51,689 nt of DNA, taken from Fen-1077 sp050014355. Lineage in GTDB: Bacteria; Chloroflexota; Dehalococcoidia; Dehalococcoidales; RBG-16-60-22. Below the pieces are notes generated by a model that was given only the letters and a program-made list of their open reading frames with translations, ran no database searches and was not told where the DNA came from. Within the stretch, counting starts at the first letter, position 1, and each line of letters begins with the position of its first letter. Position numbers and translations under genes: made by a program. The stretch lies in NCBI GenBank assembly GCA_050014355.1, contig JBEKDL010000005.1, positions 1 to 51,689 on the forward strand. Reading direction: 5' to 3'. Of this stretch, positions 48,426 to 51,689 are shown piece by piece.

Positions 48426-48713
48426 TCACAATATATCTTCGTACAAATCTTTCCATTGGGGATTCTCTTTTTCTATCAATTCAAGTTTCCACTTCCTGTT
48501 CCATCTCTTCAGTCGCTTTTCTTCGGAGATAGCTGATGCAATGTCATCACATTGCTTATAATAAACCAATGAATGTACACTATATTTTTTAGTAAAACCA
48601 TCTATAGAATTGTTTTTATGTTCATAAACACGCTTTATTAGGTCGCTGGTTACTCCGATATACAATGTGCCATTACGTTTGCTGGCTAAGATATACACGT
48701 AACCATGTTTCAT
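48426..48713 (-). CDS. GIY-YIG nuclease family protein, repeat-flanked
   Basis: This 95-residue single-domain GIY-YIG protein has the signature GYVYILASKRNGTLYIGVTS, catalytic Arg in DLIKRVYEHKN, and catalytic Glu in SAISEEKRLKRWNRKWKLEL. It belongs to the small UPF0213/COG2827-like group. It is bracketed precisely by the two halves of a palindromic repeat found gene-less elsewhere in the window. This suggests that gene and repeat form one mobile unit, comparable to REP elements with their RAYT transposase. It has AAAGG before the ATG. Confidence 0.92.
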   Translation of the reverse strand: MKHGYVYILASKRNGTLYIGVTSDLIKRVYEHKNNSIDGFTKKYSVHSLVYYKQCDDIASAISEEKRLKRWNRKWKLELIEKENPQWKDLYEDIL

Positions 48714-48735
48714 TCTAGGCCTTTAATCTGTGTCA

Positions 48736-48763
48736 CTGGATTCCCGCATACGCGGGAATGACG
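48736..48763. repeat. Right half of the palindromic repeat flanking the GIY-YIG gene
   Basis: CTGGATTCCCGC-ATAC-GCGGGAATGACG matches the right half at 40898-40925 except in the loop and the last base. It lies just after the enolase stop and could also act as a transcription stop for eno. Confidence 0.88.
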
Positions 48764-48765
48764 TT

Positions 48766-50052
48766 TTATTGTTTAATGTTATAAAAAGCTTTCATACCCG
48801 CGTAGGTCGCGTTTTTACCGAGCTCGTCCTCGATACGCAGAAGACGATTGTACTTGGCGGTGCGCTCGGAGCGGCAGGGCGCCCCCGTCTTTATCTGGCC
48901 GGTGGAAAGCCCCGCGGCGAGGTCGGCGATAGTAGTGTCTTCCGTCTCGCCGGAGCGGTGGCTGATAACGGCGGTCCAGTTGGCCTCGCGGGCCATTTTA
49001 ATGGCATCGATGGTTTCTGTCAGGGTGCCTATCTGGTTTAGCTTGATAAGTATCGAGTTGGAGGCTTTCTGTTTAAGTCCCCGGGCGAGGCGTTTCACAT
49101 TGGTGACATACAGGTCATCGCCGACGAGCTGGATTTTGCTGCCAAGCTTTTTCGTGATAAGCTGCCAGCCGTCCCAGTCGTCCTCGGCCATGCCGTCCTC
49201 GATACTGATGATGGGGTAGGCGCTGACCCACTTGACATAAAAGTCTACCATCTCGGCCGATGATAGCGTTTTGCCTTCTCTGGCAAGCACGTACTTTCCA
49301 TCCTCGTAGAACTCACTGGAGGCCGGGTCCAGGCCGATATAGCAGTCCTTGCCGGGCTTATATCCGGCGGTCTCGATGGCCGCCAGGATAACTTCCACGG
49401 CGTCTTTATTCGAGGGGAGGGAGGGCGCAAAGCCGCCTTCGTCACCGACATTGGTATCCAACTTTTTATCCTTAAGGACTTTCTTCAGTGCCTGGTAGAC
49501 CTCGGCGCCCATGCGGAGGGCCTCCTTAAAGCTGCCGGCCCCGGCTGGCAGTATCATGAACTCCTGGAGGTCAGTGGAGTTAGCGGCGTGCTTGCCCCCG
49601 TTGAGGATATTCATCATCGGCACGGGGAGGGTATAGCTTTTTCCGCCGCCGAGGTACTGGTATAAGGGCATTTTCAGACTGCTGGCGGCGGCGCGGGCTA
49701 CCGCGAGCGACGTGCCGAGAGTGGCGTTGGCGCCGAGCTTGGATTTGTCCGCCGTGCCGTCGAGAGCTATCAAGGCGCGGTCGATTTCTGCCTGTTTCGT
49801 AGCCTCCATGCCGGTTATCACCTGGGTAATAACGCCTTTGACATTGGCCACCGCCTTAAGGACGCCCTTGCCCCCGTAGCGCGCTTTATCACCGTCACGG
49901 AGCTCCAGGGCTTCGTACTTGCCGGTGCTGGCTCCGGAGGGCACGGCGGCCTGCCCGCGCGTACCGTCAGCCAGCTCGACCTCTACTTCCAGCGTCGGGT
50001 TGCCGCGGGAATCGAGTATTTCCCAGGCTTTAATGTTTTTAATCTTTGCCAT
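48766..50052 (-). CDS. eno: Enolase
   Basis: This 428-residue glycolytic enzyme interconverts 2-phosphoglycerate and phosphoenolpyruvate. The N-terminus is KAWEILDSRGNPTLEVEVEL, followed by the loop SGASTGKYEALELRDGD. Mg ligands are in IGLDPASSEFY, SIEDGMAEDDWDGW and LVGDDLYVTN. Catalytic Lys residues lie in LIKLNQIGT and near ISHRSGETEDT, which is the enolase signature. It has GAGAGAGG upstream and follows the TIGR00725 gene by 24 nt. Confidence 0.98.
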   Translation of the reverse strand: MAKIKNIKAWEILDSRGNPTLEVEVELADGTRGQAAVPSGASTGKYEALELRDGDKARYGGKGVLKAVANVKGVITQVITGMEATKQAEIDRALIALDGTADKSKLGANATLGTSLAVARAAASSLKMPLYQYLGGGKSYTLPVPMMNILNGGKHAANSTDLQEFMILPAGAGSFKEALRMGAEVYQALKKVLKDKKLDTNVGDEGGFAPSLPSNKDAVEVILAAIETAGYKPGKDCYIGLDPASSEFYEDGKYVLAREGKTLSSAEMVDFYVKWVSAYPIISIEDGMAEDDWDGWQLITKKLGSKIQLVGDDLYVTNVKRLARGLKQKASNSILIKLNQIGTLTETIDAIKMAREANWTAVISHRSGETEDTTIADLAAGLSTGQIKTGAPCRSERTAKYNRLLRIEDELGKNATYAGMKAFYNIKQ

Positions 50053-50076
50053 TTTCCTCTCTCCGCTCTCTGAAAA

Positions 50077-50568
50077 TTACCTTTGTTTTTTCGCCGCAGC
50101 GATTGCTTTTGCCACGGCGTCCTTGGCGCTTTTAGCAATGATAATATTGTTCTCCACCCGGCCGTCAATCGAAAGCGCCCAGGTGCCCAGGCCGATGACG
50201 GGTATCCCGGCCTGTAAGGCATAGCCGATTTCCGTCAGCGTGCCGTAGCTGCCGTCGATGGCGATGACCGCCTGTGCTGTCCTGACCACGGCCACGTTCC
50301 GGGCGTAGCCTACGCCCGTGACGATAGGGATTTTGACGTAAGGATTGGCGGAACTCCGGTCTTCACCCGGCAGAATTCCTATGGTGAGTCCGCCCTCGCT
50401 TACCGCGCCTTTGCAGGCGGCCTCCATGACGCCACTCAACCCGCCGCAGACGAGAATGGCGCCGCGCAATGCAATCTCACGGCCTACTTCTTCGGCAAGT
50501 TTAGATGTGGCCGGCGGCACTTCGCTCCCGCCGATGACGCCGATAAATATAAGCTTATCTTTCGACAT
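50077..50568 (-). CDS. TIGR00725/LOG-like nucleotide-binding family protein
   Basis: This protein of about 163 residues has a Rossmann-like fold: FIGVIGGSEVPP, LVCGGLSGVMEAACKGA (the GG-x2-GVMEA motif) and AIDGSYGTLTEIGYALQAG, a variant of the PGGxGTxxE motif of lysine-decarboxylase-like (LOG) proteins. The LOG family hydrolyses nucleotide 5'-monophosphates, but the variant motif makes activity uncertain; the family is called TIGR00725. I start it at the ATG at 50568 (AGGA upstream) because homologues begin at this Met; the open frame reaches 50601. Confidence 0.85.
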   Translation of the reverse strand: MSKDKLIFIGVIGGSEVPPATSKLAEEVGREIALRGAILVCGGLSGVMEAACKGAVSEGGLTIGILPGEDRSSANPYVKIPIVTGVGYARNVAVVRTAQAVIAIDGSYGTLTEIGYALQAGIPVIGLGTWALSIDGRVENNIIIAKSAKDAVAKAIAAAKKQR

Positions 50569-50639
50569 AAGTCCTGCTGTTGGATATAAAAAGTATAACA
50601 CTTGAAGCTATAGCGGGGCAAAGAGGGTGAACTACGCGA

Positions 50640-51221
50640 TTAGTTGTACTTGTTCATGGCCGCCTCCAGCCCTTCGGAGAGGAGGCAAAAGATGGCCTGA
50701 CTTACCGTCGGCAAAGTTTTCTCGATAATCTTTTTCTCGTCGGCGGTGAAATCACTAAGGACATAGGATATTACCGCCCCCTCTTTTTCCTCGGGAGAGC
50801 CTTCCTCGGCAGCGGGCCGCCCGATGCCCACCCGGACGCGGTAGAAATCGCGTGTGCCCGTGCGCGCGATGACGGAGTCGATACCCTTGTGGCCGCCGGA
50901 ACTGCCGCCGAGGCGCAGGCGGATTTTACCCACCGGCAGGTCGATGTCATCATGGATGACGATGAGGTCGGTTGGGGCAATATTCAACTTTCTCATTAAA
51001 GCGCTGACGGACTCGCCGCTGGCGTTCATGAAGGTCTGCGGTCGCGCTAAAACTACCCGGTGACCCGCGATGCTGCCGATTCCGGTGCGGGCCTGCCCCT
51101 GCTTCTTATCGAAGCGTATTTTTTGCACCTTCGCCAGATGGCCGACGCACATAAAGCCGATATTATGCCGGTTGCGGGCGTAGAGATAGCCCGGATTACC
51201 CAGGCCGACGATTAGTTTCAT
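50640..51221 (-). CDS. pth: Peptidyl-tRNA hydrolase
   Basis: This 193-residue enzyme recycles tRNA from drop-off peptidyl-tRNA. It has the N-terminal KLIVGLGNPGYLYARNRHNI with catalytic Asn and His20 equivalents, RPQTFMNASGESV, the catalytic Asp in VIHDDIDLPVGKIRLRLGGS, and SGGHKGIDS. It is of usual length and starts 1 nt from the stop of ligA, so the two are probably cotranscribed. Confidence 0.97.
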   Translation of the reverse strand: MKLIVGLGNPGYLYARNRHNIGFMCVGHLAKVQKIRFDKKQGQARTGIGSIAGHRVVLARPQTFMNASGESVSALMRKLNIAPTDLIVIHDDIDLPVGKIRLRLGGSSGGHKGIDSVIARTGTRDFYRVRVGIGRPAAEEGSPEEKEGAVISYVLSDFTADEKKIIEKTLPTVSQAIFCLLSEGLEAAMNKYN

Positions 51222-51222
51222 T

Positions 51223-51689
51223 TCAACCTTTTCCTATCAGCTTTAAAAATTCTTTTTCCTCAATGGCCTTGATGCCCAGCTCGCGGGCGCGGGCCAGCTT
51301 GGAGCCGGGGTCGGCGCCGTACACCACGTAATCTGTCTTGCGGGTGACGTTGTCTTTAGCCACGCCGCCCAGCGCTTTAATCCTGGCTTCCGCCTCCGGT
51401 CGTGATAGAGAGTCCAGCCTGCCAGTTAGGACGAACTCCTTGCCGGAAAGGGGCGAACCGGACGGACTTACTGGATTTTTGGCATATTGGTAATAATGGA
51501 AGACTTTCGCGCTTTTCAATTTGTCTATTATTGCTTGATTTTCTGACTGTTTGAAAAATTCGGTTGTGCTAGCAGCAATTATTGGGCCAATGGACTCAAT
51601 TTTTTGTAAATCTTCCGTTTTAGCATTAGCCAAATCATCGATGTTGGTGAAGTTATTTGCATATATTTCCGCTGTTTCAGCACCCACAT
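51223..51689 (-). CDS. ligA: NAD-dependent DNA ligase, C-terminal part (5' end outside window)
   Basis: About 155 C-terminal residues are present. The first is within the helix-hairpin-helix region (GAETAEIYANNFTNIDDLAN, then IESIGPIIAASTTEFFK). The C-terminal BRCT domain follows: LSGKEFVLTGRLDSLSRPEA with EARIKALGGVAKDNVTRKTD. This is the standard LigA ending. The gene continues beyond the right edge, so the catalytic adenylation domain with its KxDG motif is not seen. An internal ATG at 51687 is not a real start. Confidence 0.93.
   Translation of the reverse strand, partial: VGAETAEIYANNFTNIDDLANAKTEDLQKIESIGPIIAASTTEFFKQSENQAIIDKLKSAKVFHYYQYAKNPVSPSGSPLSGKEFVLTGRLDSLSRPEAEARIKALGGVAKDNVTRKTDYVVYGADPGSKLARARELGIKAIEEKEFLKLIGKG

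Overview
The window looks like a chromosome segment of a bacterium, most likely an uncultured Chloroflexota of the class Dehalococcoidia. This is inferred from gene content and order, not from a database search. The bacterial MEP isoprenoid genes (dxr, ispG) sit in a run with rseP and proS; infC-rpmI-rplT-pheS-pheT lies near a short ThrRS that lacks the TGS domain; and there are many small redox and Fe-S proteins. Archaellin-like and extra FtsZ/tubulin-like genes fit the same group. Base composition is moderately GC-rich, with one clearly AT-rich gene (16683-17534).

Layout. 1-6331: the start of a DUF5679 gene on the minus strand, a gene-poor stretch, a frameshifted receiver protein, a 1643-residue hybrid sensor kinase and tRNA-Glu. 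6400-9640 (+): a GYD protein, a PD-(D/E)XK nuclease that seems to begin at an ATC codon, a histidine phosphatase, a Dph6-like ATP pyrophosphatase and a TIGR04076 protein. 9840-13371 (+): a regulatory and redox block holding a BldC/MerR-type HTH protein, a HisKA-only protein, an OmpR-type regulator, a Crp/Fnr regulator, a ferredoxin, a CxxC protein and a glutaredoxin-PDZ protein. The active-site Cys codon of the glutaredoxin is UGA, followed by a SECIS-like hairpin, so it is a probable selenoprotein not shown by ordinary ORF calling. 13431-21760 (+): dxr-rseP-ispG, an AT-rich channel gene, a lipoprotein, proS and a two-gene ABC exporter.

21774-31495 is on the minus strand: arsM with an HgcAB-associated AbrB-like protein behind a consensus promoter and palindromic operator, then infC (ATT start)-rpmI-rplT-pheS-pheT, a DUF2339 membrane protein and thrS. 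31592-36378 holds DinB, FmdB and dtd (+), then nadC, yajC, miaB, two DUF1801 genes and tRNA-Ser (-). 36513-39526 (+) carries a 2-hydroxyacyl-CoA dehydratase-like gene, gap and a broken QueG-like Fe-S gene.

39614-46012 is the most unusual part. Two FtsZ/tubulin-like GTPases of identical length (391 residues) flank two minus-strand alanine-rich coiled-coil proteins built from exact 11- and 25-residue repeats. Each of the four genes has a near-consensus promoter, two with palindromes across the promoter core. An archaellin-like gene with a class III signal peptide follows. Together they may form an undescribed cytoskeletal or envelope-organising module. 46093-51689 returns to housekeeping genes (pyrD, a metallo-beta-lactamase-fold hydrolase, eno, a TIGR00725 protein, pth, and the 3' part of ligA). 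It also contains a GIY-YIG gene wrapped by the two halves of a palindromic repeat whose gene-less copy lies at 40842-40927.
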